This document shows, piece after piece, positions 1-8,076 of a stretch of DNA of 64,000 nucleotides (position 1 is the first letter of the stretch; every line of letters begins with the position of its first letter). This DNA is from Lysinibacillus fusiformis. GTDB lineage: Bacteria; Bacillota; Bacilli; Bacillales_A; Planococcaceae. The position numbers were made by a program, and so were the translations under genes. The DNA lies in NCBI RefSeq assembly GCF_016925635.1, contig NZ_CP070490.1, positions 4,408,001 through 4,472,000 on the forward strand, in the 5' to 3' direction. The notes beneath the pieces are model-generated. The model saw only the letters and a program-made list of their open reading frames with translations, made no database searches and was not told where the DNA came from.

Positions 1-451
1 TAATTTGTTTCCTTGCTCTGTAATAGGTCACCCTTGCCCAGCCTGCACTTTTTCCAAAAAGAAGCCCTATTTTCTCAAACGGTAATTCTCCAAAAGTCCG
101 TAGTGAAAAGACCTCCTTATATGGCTCTTTCATCGAGTGTAGAAACTGGTGAACTGCGAAGGCATCTTCTTCATTCATCAAATGATTTACAATTTGCACT
201 CCTGATTCTTCTACTACATCCAAATCTATTTGTCGTTTATTTTTTTTGTAGTGAGAGAAATATGTATTTTTTGCAATTGTAAAAAGCCACGCTCTAATAT
301 CTTTAGAACCATCGAATTTTTCAATTGCCCTTAACGCCTTAAAAAATGCTTCTTGCGTAATTTCCTCGGCTATCCCCTCATCGTGACTTAATGATTTGAT
401 AAACAAATAAATTTCTTTAAAATATGCTTGATAGATTTCCTCAAAGTCCAC
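1..451 (-). CDS. ECF-type RNA polymerase sigma factor (partial, 3' end cut by window edge)
   Basis: Directs RNA polymerase to a small stress or envelope regulon. The reading frame runs off the left edge; about 150 codons are present. It opens with GTG at 451, about 7 nt after an AAAGGGGTG ribosome-binding site. Region 2 is visible early: DFEEIYQAYFKEIYLFIKSL, then EEITQEAFFKALRAIEKF and DIRAWLFTIAKNTYFSHYKK, which is the usual ECF 2.1-2.4 series. Region 4 follows as MKEPYKEVFSLRTFGELPFE with a helix-turn-helix ending in WARVTYYRARKQI. An anti-sigma gene would be expected just downstream, outside the window. A degenerate copy of the same gene lies directly upstream. Family assignment is firm; the exact orthologue (SigX- or YlaC-like) is not decidable here. 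Confidence 0.88.
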   Translation of the reverse strand, partial: MDFEEIYQAYFKEIYLFIKSLSHDEGIAEEITQEAFFKALRAIEKFDGSKDIRAWLFTIAKNTYFSHYKKNKRQIDLDVVEESGVQIVNHLMNEEDAFAVHQFLHSMKEPYKEVFSLRTFGELPFEKIGLLFGKSAGWARVTYYRARKQI

Positions 452-476
452 CTCTTTTCACCCCTTTCACTTATAT

Positions 477-502
477 AACTCCTAGAATTTAATTTCGTTA
501 CA
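477..502 (-). promoter_or_regulatory. Candidate ECF promoter of the partial sigma gene
   Basis: On the minus strand TGTAAC (497-502) is followed after 16 nt by AGTT (477-480), upstream of the sigma gene's GTG at 451. TGTAAC is a typical ECF -35 element, and ECF sigma genes are often autoregulated. The 14-bp block TTTTTGTAACGAAA (493-506) recurs exactly at 699-712. Confidence 0.5.
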
Positions 503-543
503 AAAATATTGGAATATTTTACACGATGAGCATTATATTTTTT

Positions 544-661
544 GATTTTGCAATTGCCTTTGAATTTATCAATGCTTTTTAAAGCCTTAAACTGCTATCT
601 TTTCAAACGAGCGAACATCCCGGAAGTATTGATTGTATATACGCTCAAACTCAGTCGCATT
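544..661 (-). pseudogene. Decayed remnant of a second ECF sigma factor N-terminus
   Basis: Reading the minus strand from 661, one frame gives ATEFERIYNQYFRDV, matching the opening of the neighbouring sigma factor (DFEEIYQAYFKEI). It stops after a short run. In another frame, bases 588-544 encode KALKSIDKFKGNCKI, matching KALRAIEKFDGSKDI of the intact protein. The two blocks are closer than in the intact gene, so the copy carries an internal deletion and frameshift. It keeps a ribosome-binding site (AAAGGAGG) and a promoter-like element upstream. It cannot make a working sigma factor. The identification rests on hand alignment of two short blocks in the right order. Confidence 0.65.
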
Positions 662-682
662 TCTACCTCCTTTCCTAATTAA

Positions 683-708
683 GACTAAGTAAAGTGAGTT
701 TCGTTACA
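683..708 (-). promoter_or_regulatory. Candidate ECF promoter of the decayed sigma copy
   Basis: TGTAAC (703-708) is followed after 16 nt by AGTC (683-686) on the minus strand, the same layout as the promoter of the intact sigma gene. The surrounding 14 bp (699-712) are identical in both copies. It is the relic's own promoter, possibly still recognised. Confidence 0.42.
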
Positions 709-723
709 AAAATTATGAAAATT

Positions 724-746
724 GGCAGACATATAAAAGGTCTGCC
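724..746. terminator. Short hairpin, possible terminator
   Basis: GGCAGAC (724-730) pairs with GTCTGCC (740-746) around a 9-nt AT-rich loop. A weak T-rich stretch follows on the minus strand. No gene clearly ends here, so its role is uncertain. Confidence 0.3.
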
Positions 747-877
747 TTTAGGTCGTTTCGTCCTAATTGAAGTAAACTGCACCGTAAGTTCTATAATTTA
801 AGCACTTGTTACTTGAATAACTTATCTCACGCATAACTCCCTAGTAAAAGCAGAAAATATGGTGAGGTGATGACTAT

Positions 878-1660
878 ATGTTCAAAACAAAGATTGGCTA
901 TATGATTTGTTTTTCGATTATTTTAAGCTTACTTGATTACAGTAAGTCCATAAGTGCAAAATCTTTGGAGTTACCCTTTTATCAGTCGCACAGCGATAAA
1001 GGTGAACATAAACAAACTCAGGAATTGGAACAACGTTTAGATAGCCTCGAACCACCTGAACCTACCACTATTCTTGATTCACCATTTCCATTTGAAAAAG
1101 AAACAGAAATGAGTTTTCCTACCGATATCATCCCCATTTCAGAAGTGTTAAAAGAAGGAGTAAAAATTCCTTTCAAAGTAATAAAAAGCGAACCAAGCTA
1201 TATTAGACCGATATATGAAGAACACTGGCATAGCACATATTGGGGTGGGAGATGGAGCTATATTCCTTCTCGAATACATTATTCTCTTCACCGTATATTC
1301 CCTTTTTATGCCATTGGAATTTCAGCTGAATTAAATTTCCAACAGAATGTGGGTATTACTTTTTCTACTACTGCAAATGAAACAGATTTAGACCTCTATA
1401 TAGTTGTGTTTCAAACTACTATCACAGATGTTTATACAAAAGGAAATCAAGTTGTTGTGGTTGGAACACCTAAACGAACAGGAGTAGAGGTAATTTCCAT
1501 TAAGACTGCAGATATACATCCAAGTAATAAAGAGAAACTTTTATTAGTTCAGTTAGCAACGAATGGCGCTGAACTTGATTATTCTTTCATTCGTTATCAA
1601 CCACCCGATTTTTGGTTAAAACAAGATCAAAAATTAAATGAACGTGAAAAATCTCAATAA
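878..1660 (+). CDS. Hypothetical secreted or membrane-anchored protein
   Basis: I do not recognise this 260-residue protein. The N-terminus (KTKIGYMICFSIILSLLDYS) is a signal peptide or single membrane anchor, so the rest is probably outside the membrane. A polar, Pro/Glu-rich linker (about residues 30-100) leads to an aromatic-rich segment, EEHWHSTYWGGRWSYIP, near residue 110. A beta-rich C-terminal half follows (NVGITFSTTANETDLDLYIV; QVVVVGTPKRTG). There is no lipobox cysteine. The start follows a GGTGAGGTG ribosome-binding site by about 8 nt. It stands alone, divergent from the sigma-factor region; whether that sigma factor controls it is unknown. Confidence 0.6.
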   Translation: MFKTKIGYMICFSIILSLLDYSKSISAKSLELPFYQSHSDKGEHKQTQELEQRLDSLEPPEPTTILDSPFPFEKETEMSFPTDIIPISEVLKEGVKIPFKVIKSEPSYIRPIYEEHWHSTYWGGRWSYIPSRIHYSLHRIFPFYAIGISAELNFQQNVGITFSTTANETDLDLYIVVFQTTITDVYTKGNQVVVVGTPKRTGVEVISIKTADIHPSNKEKLLLVQLATNGAELDYSFIRYQPPDFWLKQDQKLNEREKSQ

Positions 1661-1858
1661 GTGTGAATTTTTCTACAACTAACCTGCTCCAAATGCATGA
1701 TATAGGAGTAGGTAATTACTTTACTCCACAATATAGCCTTGAATGCAAATAGACGCATTCCTTATTAAAGAAATACGCCCGATTGCTGAATATAAATTTA
1801 CTAATGGCCACGTTAATTGAATAAGATTTCAACAACTTTTTTGCTATTTTACCTAAAC

Positions 1859-2434
1859 TTATCCTTCTTTATCGTAAGTGTTCCTTGTAAGATTGAGTTT
1901 TGGCATATAAGTACCTCCACCTGCTACCATTTCTTTCGTTTCAACATCATAAATTGCATATCTACCCCTAAATTCTTTTTCTGTGTCTTTAAAGGAATAA
2001 AAGAAATAAACTTGCCTCTCAGGGCTAATAACCTGATAGTCGTTAATATCTATACCAGGATAAGTACGAAGAATATTGCCATCAAAGGTTATATAATTGA
2101 ATCCTTCTACTTCCTTAAACAATAATTTTTTTCTAATACTTACAGATGCATCAGGCATTTCTTTAAAAAGAACAGTTTCTAAATGTCTTTGCTGTTCCTT
2201 TGGCTTCTGCTTATATCTTTGATAAAGCTCCTGATGTACAGAATACTTTAGATCTCTAAGTGCCTGGTAAAATCCCTCTACAGTTTCATCAAATATTTTT
2301 TCCTTATTAGCTGGATATAAATATGCCATTTTATCTAAAGATGTAGTTTGTGAATAAGCAGGATTTCCAAATAACATGGACAGACTAAACGAAAATATAA
2401 ACGTAGACAAGCTAATTAAGCACAGATTTTTCAT
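1859..2434 (-). CDS. Hypothetical exported protein
   Basis: Unrecognised 191-residue protein. Residues 1-28 form a clear signal peptide (LSTFIFSFSLSMLFGNPAYS) with a likely signal peptidase I site after AYS. The mature part is hydrophilic: a helical segment with YQALRDLKYSVHQELYQRY, then a beta-rich half ending in GRYAIYDVETKEMVAGGGTY. It has no cysteine apart from the one in the signal region. AGGAGT precedes the start. It is a single gene, convergent with the hypothetical gene at 878-1660, and there is no contextual clue to function. Confidence 0.6.
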   Translation of the reverse strand: MKNLCLISLSTFIFSFSLSMLFGNPAYSQTTSLDKMAYLYPANKEKIFDETVEGFYQALRDLKYSVHQELYQRYKQKPKEQQRHLETVLFKEMPDASVSIRKKLLFKEVEGFNYITFDGNILRTYPGIDINDYQVISPERQVYFFYSFKDTEKEFRGRYAIYDVETKEMVAGGGTYMPKLNLTRNTYDKEG

Positions 2435-2730
2435 TGTAGGTTACTCCTTTTAAATAGTAAGGTACCCTTAATGTTCTTTCACCATCCTGCTTAGTAAATA
2501 TTAAAATGCATCTGCTCTGAAGATGAAAATTTCATTTTTCATACCCCTTTACAGCTAATCATTCCACATGCTGTAAGAGAAAACTAAACTAATGACTATT
2601 TGTTGTTCTTCCTCTATTCCCCTTATTCTTAAAAAGGGTATAGTTGCATATTCGGTCATTCAATGTAAGTCAGTAGACTCAACAAAATATGCGACTCGTT
2701 CGCTAGGAAATTATTTAGCACTATTATAAA
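2435..2730. other. Intergenic region without a gene
   Basis: About 300 bp between the start of the exported hypothetical and the helicase terminator. It must hold the promoter of the minus-strand gene ending at 1859. I see no open frame with a ribosome-binding site and no strong repeat. Confidence 0.5.
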
Positions 2731-2759
2731 AGCGTATTCGAAAAAAACTCGAATACGCT
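2731..2759 (-). terminator. Rho-independent terminator of the helicase gene
   Basis: AGCGTATTCGA (2731-2741) pairs perfectly with TCGAATACGCT (2749-2759) around a 7-nt loop. It lies right after the helicase stop codon and is followed on the minus strand by a T-rich stretch. Confidence 0.75.
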
Positions 2760-2762
2760 GCA

Positions 2763-4919
2763 TTAATCTTCCACCGCTTCTAAATAGCCTTGCTGTAAAC
2801 ATGTATCCGTCATAAACTGCTTTATCCCCGTAGCAAATGACAATTTAATCGTGCTACTCGTAACGGCCAAAATTTCGCCATCTCCAAAAATCACATGCTT
2901 TACTTTTGAGCCAACGATTAACGCGGATTCGGTTGTAATCGTCCGCTCATTGCGGTATTGCGTTAGTGCTTTCTTTGTACTTTTTGACGCTTTCTTTGGC
3001 ACTTCCTGTGGTGAGACGATTTGTTTTAACGCCTTCATGAACATCGATGGCACCACACTTGCTTTAAAGCGCTTGCTATATGAAATTAATTCCAAATGAT
3101 GAATAGCACGTGTGATACCGACATAAAAGAGTCTTGTTTCTTCCTCGATTTCTGCTTCCTTCTCACTAGGTAAAATCCCATCAATTAAATCAATCAAATA
3201 CACACGGTCAAATTCCAAGCCTTTTGAACTGTGTAATGTTGTTAGTGTAATGGCATTCCATTCATTTTTCGTATGAGACGTACGTGCTAAATTTTCAAGG
3301 TATTTCAAACGTCCCGCAAATTCGGTCATCGTTGACGTATGGCGAGCAATTAACCCAAGTACATCCACAATATCTTGTAAATTTTCATAATTAAAACCGA
3401 GGTCCTCACTCATTTTCTTTAAGGCACGCTCATAACCAAAGTCATAACGGATATGCTCTAGCATGGCTGTTGGCGTTGTTTTATCAAATTGAATGCTATC
3501 ATACGTTTTGCGAATCCGCTTAATATATTCAGGCTGATAATCCTTTAACTCCACATGCTCTAACAATAGTGTGAATACACAGCCATCCTCCGGCACTTTC
3601 TGCAGCGCATTTAATTGGGATGGTGTAATATAAGCATTCATTTTTCTGTAAACTTTTTCAAATATCGAGATATTTTTTGTATTGTACGCTAGCCGCATGA
3701 AGTTCATAATATCCTCCACGACCCAATGCGTGAAAAAGCGAATTGAGGAATCCTTCATATAGAAAGGCAAACCCGCTCTGTCTAAGGCGTCCATAAGCGG
3801 AATGGCTGACGTATTATTTCGATATAAAACAGCCGTTGTGCCACGCTTAGACAAATTTTTTAACTGGTTCACTAAATATTTGGCCTGTAAGCTGTAATTC
3901 TCTAGGATTTTAAACGAGATTGGCTCTGCTGCAGGATTTTGTGTGAACATTTGTTTGTTATAACGCTTTTTATTTCGCTGAATAAATAAATTAGCTGACT
4001 CTACAATCGCTGCAGATGAACGATAGTTTTGTGTCATTAGTAAAACATGTGCCTCCGGATAAATCTTTTGGAAGTTCAACAAATAATCGGGCTCTGCACC
4101 GCGCCAGCTATAAATGGCCTGATCCTCATCGGCAACGACGCATAAATTTTGATGGACTGCGACGAGCTTCTCGATGATCGCATGTTGAACTGGCGACGTA
4201 TCCTGACTTTCATCTGTTAAATAAAAATCATATCGACGTTGATATTGCGCCAACACCTCTCGATTTTTCGTAAAAATATCATTCGCCATTAACAACATAT
4301 CGTCAAAATCAATCAATAAACGGTCACTACCTGTGCGTTTATATTCCTCATAACGCTGTAAAATCTCGACTTTTCTAGGCACCTTTACTTCGGCTATTGC
4401 CCATTCCTGTTCTGGCAGCATTTTATTTTTGACAAACGTTATGTACGTCAGTAGCTCGTCTAACTGATCTTCAGTAATTTTCGAGCCATTTAATTGTTCA
4501 AAAATCTCGCGAAGCACTCGTTTTTTTGACATAACACCAGGCTTGTCCGCTTCTTCCATAATCCCATACGAAATGCCCTGACGTTCAAGTGTCTGCCGCA
4601 CAACTTGAAATGCTAAACTATGAATCGTTGAGAAATCAATCGGTGTCAAATGCGGAAAAAACTTTGCAAAACGTGCTTTCATATCATTTGCCGATGCCTT
4701 ACTAAACGTGACAGCCTTTATGCGAGAAGGCTTCACACCAAGCGTCTCAATCATATAGCCAATACGCATAATAATCGTCGTTGTTTTTCCTGAACCAGGA
4801 GATGCCAAAAGTAACAGCGGACCACTCGTTTGCAATACCGCCTGCTTCTGCACATCATTTAGATAAACGCCAAGTGAACGCTCCTTTTCCTCAAAAAATG
4901 CTTTTTGCGCTCCATTCAT
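2763..4919 (-). CDS. UvrD/Rep-family ATP-dependent DNA helicase (YjcD-like)
   Basis: Superfamily 1A 3'-5' DNA helicase that unwinds DNA with ATP, probably in repair or replication restart. Motifs appear in order: Walker A ASPGSGKTTT (residues 39-48), motif Ia TFSKASANDM (71-80), Walker B TDESQD (235-240), motif III VVADEDQAIYSWRGA (261-275), motif IV QNYRSS, motif V TLHSSKGLEFDRVYL and motif VI RLFYVGITRA. At 718 residues it matches short UvrD-like proteins such as B. subtilis YjcD rather than PcrA, and there is no pcrA-ligA neighbourhood. The C-terminal about 50 residues (GSKVKHVIFGDGEI) form a small KxxHxxFGxG module also found at the PcrA/UvrD C-terminus, where it contacts RNA polymerase. 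It is a single gene with its own terminator. Confidence 0.92.
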   Translation of the reverse strand: MNGAQKAFFEEKERSLGVYLNDVQKQAVLQTSGPLLLLASPGSGKTTTIIMRIGYMIETLGVKPSRIKAVTFSKASANDMKARFAKFFPHLTPIDFSTIHSLAFQVVRQTLERQGISYGIMEEADKPGVMSKKRVLREIFEQLNGSKITEDQLDELLTYITFVKNKMLPEQEWAIAEVKVPRKVEILQRYEEYKRTGSDRLLIDFDDMLLMANDIFTKNREVLAQYQRRYDFYLTDESQDTSPVQHAIIEKLVAVHQNLCVVADEDQAIYSWRGAEPDYLLNFQKIYPEAHVLLMTQNYRSSAAIVESANLFIQRNKKRYNKQMFTQNPAAEPISFKILENYSLQAKYLVNQLKNLSKRGTTAVLYRNNTSAIPLMDALDRAGLPFYMKDSSIRFFTHWVVEDIMNFMRLAYNTKNISIFEKVYRKMNAYITPSQLNALQKVPEDGCVFTLLLEHVELKDYQPEYIKRIRKTYDSIQFDKTTPTAMLEHIRYDFGYERALKKMSEDLGFNYENLQDIVDVLGLIARHTSTMTEFAGRLKYLENLARTSHTKNEWNAITLTTLHSSKGLEFDRVYLIDLIDGILPSEKEAEIEEETRLFYVGITRAIHHLELISYSKRFKASVVPSMFMKALKQIVSPQEVPKKASKSTKKALTQYRNERTITTESALIVGSKVKHVIFGDGEILAVTSSTIKLSFATGIKQFMTDTCLQQGYLEAVED

Positions 4920-5421
4920 ATCAATTGCTCCGTTCTAAAAAATCTATATTCTATTATACCAGATGATGAGGACTCATCCGAGGAAAGCAAAGAAAGGATA
5001 ATCATATGTATCAAGCAGCTTTATAATAAGGACACTTAAATGTCCTTTTACGTGTAACTACCAGTAAGTTTTCTATTTCCGCTGGGGATATATTGTACAG
5101 AATGGCGTACATTTTTTGTTATTTTTATGCTATACATGCCACATTTAATATTCGTTCCTTAGCAATATTACATCAAATACGTGTAAGGAATATCTTATGT
5201 GGATAAATATTGTGCAAATATACTTTAAATAATAAGTAGCACAATTTGTACGAATAACCCTCTTATGAACGATAAATTACTCCCTACTCCCCTAAAATCA
5301 AAATGTACGTACATGCATATAGGGTATCAGGGGATTAATTAGCTCTTAGTCGTGGACTTCTGTTTACATAGTGATACCTATATGATAATTTTAGGTTAAT
5401 TATTAAAAAGGTGGTAAAAAA
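4920..5421. other. Intergenic region with GTAC inverted repeats
   Basis: About 500 bp without a supported gene. It holds a small hairpin (AAGGACA 5028-5034 / TGTCCTT 5041-5047), a gapped repeat TGTAC...GTACA (5094-5111), and a 12-bp palindrome ATGTACGTACAT (5303-5314) about 110 bp before the next start codon. The last two could be sites for one dimeric regulator. Confidence 0.4.
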
Positions 5422-6015
5422 ATGAAGAGAATTCATGTTTTAGGTATAGTTGTTTTAACAGCATTATTGAGTATAAGTGGTACGTTTTTGATTATGAAAA
5501 AGAACGATGACAACGAAACTTCTAAAAATGTCGAGAGCGAATTAGATAACGGTCAATCGATTTCAAAAGAAAATGATAAGAAAGAGTTTGTATCGACAGT
5601 GGATACGAATTTTGGTTGGGAAAATGCTACATATTCCAAGAAGATTGATGAATGGAAAAGTGGAGATGAACCCTTTGTTGAGAATCTCATGCAAGAAGTT
5701 ATTCAGCAAATGTCACATCAAAAGGTGATTGCTGATGAAAAAGAGTCATCAATTATGATTACCCCTGAAAGAATTGAAACTTTACTCCAAATGGTACAGT
5801 CCAATAAAGATCATTTCGAACACAGAGATAAATATGTAGAGCTATTAAGTCATTGGCAGCAGAATGATTTTTCATCCGTAGACCAAGACCATAATGATAT
5901 GTGGTATCTTCAAGGCACAAAACAAAGTGGACTAGCCAATGCTATTGCTACAAAAGAACAAGAAAGCGACTATATATTCCGCGTCTTTGGTATTCCAGTA
6001 GAAAAACAGAGTTAA
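5422..6015 (+). CDS. DUF6241-type hypothetical membrane-anchored protein
   Basis: A 197-residue protein with one N-terminal membrane segment (VLGIVVLTALLSISGTFLIM), a charged linker and an extracellular domain. The domain begins near residue 75 with FVENLMQEVIQQMSHQKV, followed by TPERIETLLQM and the C-terminal block DFSSVDQDHNDMWYLQG. This pattern (MSHQKV..., HxxxW, D-H-N-xxW) resembles proteins of Bacillaceae that I recall as DUF6241, of unknown function. The start follows a GGTGG site by about 7 nt. It is a single gene with a terminator overlapping its stop codon. Family assignment is from memory and moderate. Confidence 0.65.
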   Translation: MKRIHVLGIVVLTALLSISGTFLIMKKNDDNETSKNVESELDNGQSISKENDKKEFVSTVDTNFGWENATYSKKIDEWKSGDEPFVENLMQEVIQQMSHQKVIADEKESSIMITPERIETLLQMVQSNKDHFEHRDKYVELLSHWQQNDFSSVDQDHNDMWYLQGTKQSGLANAIATKEQESDYIFRVFGIPVEKQS

Positions 6016-6030
6016 ATTTCTGTTTTTTTT
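6002..6030 (+). terminator. Rho-independent terminator
   Basis: AAAAACAGA (6002-6010) pairs with TCTGTTTTT (6019-6027), then a T run. The stem overlaps the stop codon of the preceding plus-strand gene. Confidence 0.75.
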
Positions 6031-6041
6031 AATACAGGAAA

Positions 6042-6070
6042 CCCCTTTAGATAAAGCATATCTAAAGGGG
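6042..6070 (-). terminator. Rho-independent terminator of the rbsK operon
   Basis: CCCCTTTAGATA (6042-6053) pairs perfectly with TATCTAAAGGGG (6059-6070) around a 5-nt loop. It lies about 60 bp after the ribokinase stop codon and is followed by a short T-rich stretch on the minus strand. Confidence 0.7.
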
Positions 6071-6130
6071 CAAAATGGTACGACTTTCTTTTAAATCCTT
6101 CACAACATCTAAAGAAGTTCCATCAACTAT

Positions 6131-7012
6131 TTAATCTTTACCGAGTACCTCTGCCAAAATTGGGATAGAAGAAGAGGGGCCTTTTCTTGATACTGCAAGT
6201 GAAGCAGCTTTTGAGGCAATGTTAAGGGCATATTTAACATTAGGTTTTTGAGAAATCATACTAAGGAAATAACCCAAGAAAGTATCACCTGCTGCCGTCG
6301 TGTCTTTCACCTTGACATTATAGATTTCTTGCTTGTGCTCTTGTACATTGTCTTTATATATGACCCCATTTTTACCTAAAGTCAGCACAATCTTTAAATT
6401 ACTATAGATTGATAGTAAGTGATTGAGTATTTTATTAGGTGAGCATTCCCCACTAATTTCTTGTCCTTCAATTTCATTCAGTATCAGAAAATCAATTTTC
6501 GAAAAGTCTAAATCCTTAATATCCTCGCTTATCGGAGAAGGATTAAACGCAATGGTTAACCCCTTTTTATAAGCTGCATTGATTAGGTATTCCAAGCAGT
6601 TTGTTTCGTTTTGTAGAACTAGAAAATCATCCGCATGGAAGTCCTCTAATACTTGATCAATTTGTTCAACCGTTATTTCTTTATTCGCTCCACCATAGAG
6701 CAAAATACAATTTTCACCTGTAGGCGCTACTTGAATAAGGGCATGCCCTGTGATCAAACCGTCCTCCTCTATTCCCTCAACATTAACTCCCGCTAATGCT
6801 AATTGTTGTTTTAGAAAAAAACCATCTTTGCCAATTTTACCTGCATGAAACACTTGGGCACCAGATTTTGCAAGGGCTAGGGATTGGTTTAATCCTTTTC
6901 CACCTGGATATTCCTCATAACTGACCGAAGATAAAGTTTCTCCTTCTTTAACGAGGTGAGGAACTGTATAAACTTTATCAATATTTAATGATCCGAAATT
7001 TATAAATTTCAT
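6131..7012 (-). CDS. rbsK: Ribokinase (PfkB family)
   Basis: Phosphorylates D-ribose to ribose 5-phosphate with ATP in the cytoplasm. The 293-residue protein has the PfkB N-terminal signature YPGGKGLNQSLALAKSG (about residues 34-50) and the C-terminal signature KDTTAAGDTFLGYF (about 236-249). The aspartate of AAGDTF is the catalytic base. Close spacing to the nucleoside hydrolase gene (17 bp) and the shared terminator show an operon. The hydrolase would release ribose from nucleosides and this kinase would trap it. A GGGGTG site lies 5 nt before the start. The closely related fold also includes adenosine kinase and deoxyribokinase, so strict ribose specificity is inferred from context. Confidence 0.85.
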   Translation of the reverse strand: MKFINFGSLNIDKVYTVPHLVKEGETLSSVSYEEYPGGKGLNQSLALAKSGAQVFHAGKIGKDGFFLKQQLALAGVNVEGIEEDGLITGHALIQVAPTGENCILLYGGANKEITVEQIDQVLEDFHADDFLVLQNETNCLEYLINAAYKKGLTIAFNPSPISEDIKDLDFSKIDFLILNEIEGQEISGECSPNKILNHLLSIYSNLKIVLTLGKNGVIYKDNVQEHKQEIYNVKVKDTTAAGDTFLGYFLSMISQKPNVKYALNIASKAASLAVSRKGPSSSIPILAEVLGKD

Positions 7013-7029
7013 TTACACACCCCATCATG

Positions 7030-7983
7030 TTAACTTACCAATAATGCTAATAGACGTTTCTTGAATAACTGATTGTCAATAGACTTACAAACTGTTGCAT
7101 TAGGCATGTGCCCTGCAAATCCATCCGAAATGGCAAGTTTACTACCGTCATTTATGATCACTTGACCATAGGCAGCAGCTTCTGTCGTACACACATAGCA
7201 GTAACATAACTTGTCTTCCAAAACGATTTCATCCCATAATACAACACCCATTGCTACGGCATCAGGTAAATCAACCATATGTTCATTACTTCTTTGTAAA
7301 TTATATTCAAGCAAGGAACGGTTACATTGAACAGAGAACACAGCCTCCTCTTTACCGCTTGCTAGTAATACATCCATATCTTCCTTATTCAAAGCTGCCT
7401 CACCTAAACATACATCAAATCCAATGATGGTAGTCGATATACCAGAGTTGAGCATAATACTATATGCCTCTGCATCTACATACACATTAAATTCAGCAAC
7501 AGGTGTAGTGTTACCAGGGCCAAAGCCAGAAGTACCCATTGTGTAAATATGCTTTACCTTTTTCATGGTCTCTGGTGCTTTTAAAAAAGCAAGGGCAATA
7601 TTTGTAACAGGACCAATGGTTACAATTTCAATTTCATCAGGGTTATTTTCAATCATTTCAAGGATCGCATCTACCGCATGCATGGTTTCTGGCACAAGGG
7701 TAGGATTTATTAAATGACAATCGCCCATTCCGTCTTCACCATGAACATTAACAGCTGTAACTAAATCACGCATAAGTGGTTTGGCTGCCCCAACATAAAG
7801 TGGTGGCTTTTGACCATTAGCAACCTCGATAGTCATTAGAGCATTTTTTGTTGCTAATTCAACTGGGACATTGCCACAAACCGTTGTAATCGCCTCTACT
7901 TTAAGATTAGTTGATTTTAATGCCATAATTAATGCAACCGCATCATCACTTCCAGTATCTGTGTCAATAATTAATTTCCTCAT
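7030..7983 (-). CDS. Nucleoside hydrolase (inosine-uridine-preferring family)
   Basis: Cleaves the N-glycosidic bond of ribonucleosides to a free base and ribose. The calcium-binding family signature DTDTGSDDAVAL is at residues 7-18. EFNVYVDAEAY, carrying the second half of the active site, is near residue 160, and TIGPVTNIALA near 122 is also typical. Length (317) is normal. First gene of a two-gene operon with ribokinase, transcribed away from a Crp/Fnr-like regulator that probably controls it. GGAGG lies 7 nt before ATG. No nucleoside transporter is adjacent. Substrate preference (purine or pyrimidine) cannot be read from the sequence. Confidence 0.87.
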   Translation of the reverse strand: MRKLIIDTDTGSDDAVALIMALKSTNLKVEAITTVCGNVPVELATKNALMTIEVANGQKPPLYVGAAKPLMRDLVTAVNVHGEDGMGDCHLINPTLVPETMHAVDAILEMIENNPDEIEIVTIGPVTNIALAFLKAPETMKKVKHIYTMGTSGFGPGNTTPVAEFNVYVDAEAYSIMLNSGISTTIIGFDVCLGEAALNKEDMDVLLASGKEEAVFSVQCNRSLLEYNLQRSNEHMVDLPDAVAMGVVLWDEIVLEDKLCYCYVCTTEAAAYGQVIINDGSKLAISDGFAGHMPNATVCKSIDNQLFKKRLLALLVS

Positions 7984-8076
7984 AACAAGACCTCCAATTC
8001 TTATTTGCCCTGATTATATAATTCAATCTATAATGAAAACAGGTCAAATGACCAAAAGCAAAAAGAAGGTGAAAAT

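Noticed and set aside
598-660. A 21-codon frame MRLSLSVYTIN... with a good ribosome-binding site.
   Set aside because: It reads through the sigma relic in the wrong frame; the protein similarity to the sigma factor is in another frame, so the site is a leftover of the dead gene.
1741-1800. Imperfect hairpin (GACGCATTCC...GAAATACGCC) after the hypothetical gene at 878-1660.
   Set aside because: Several mismatches and no T run; not reliable as a terminator or repeat.
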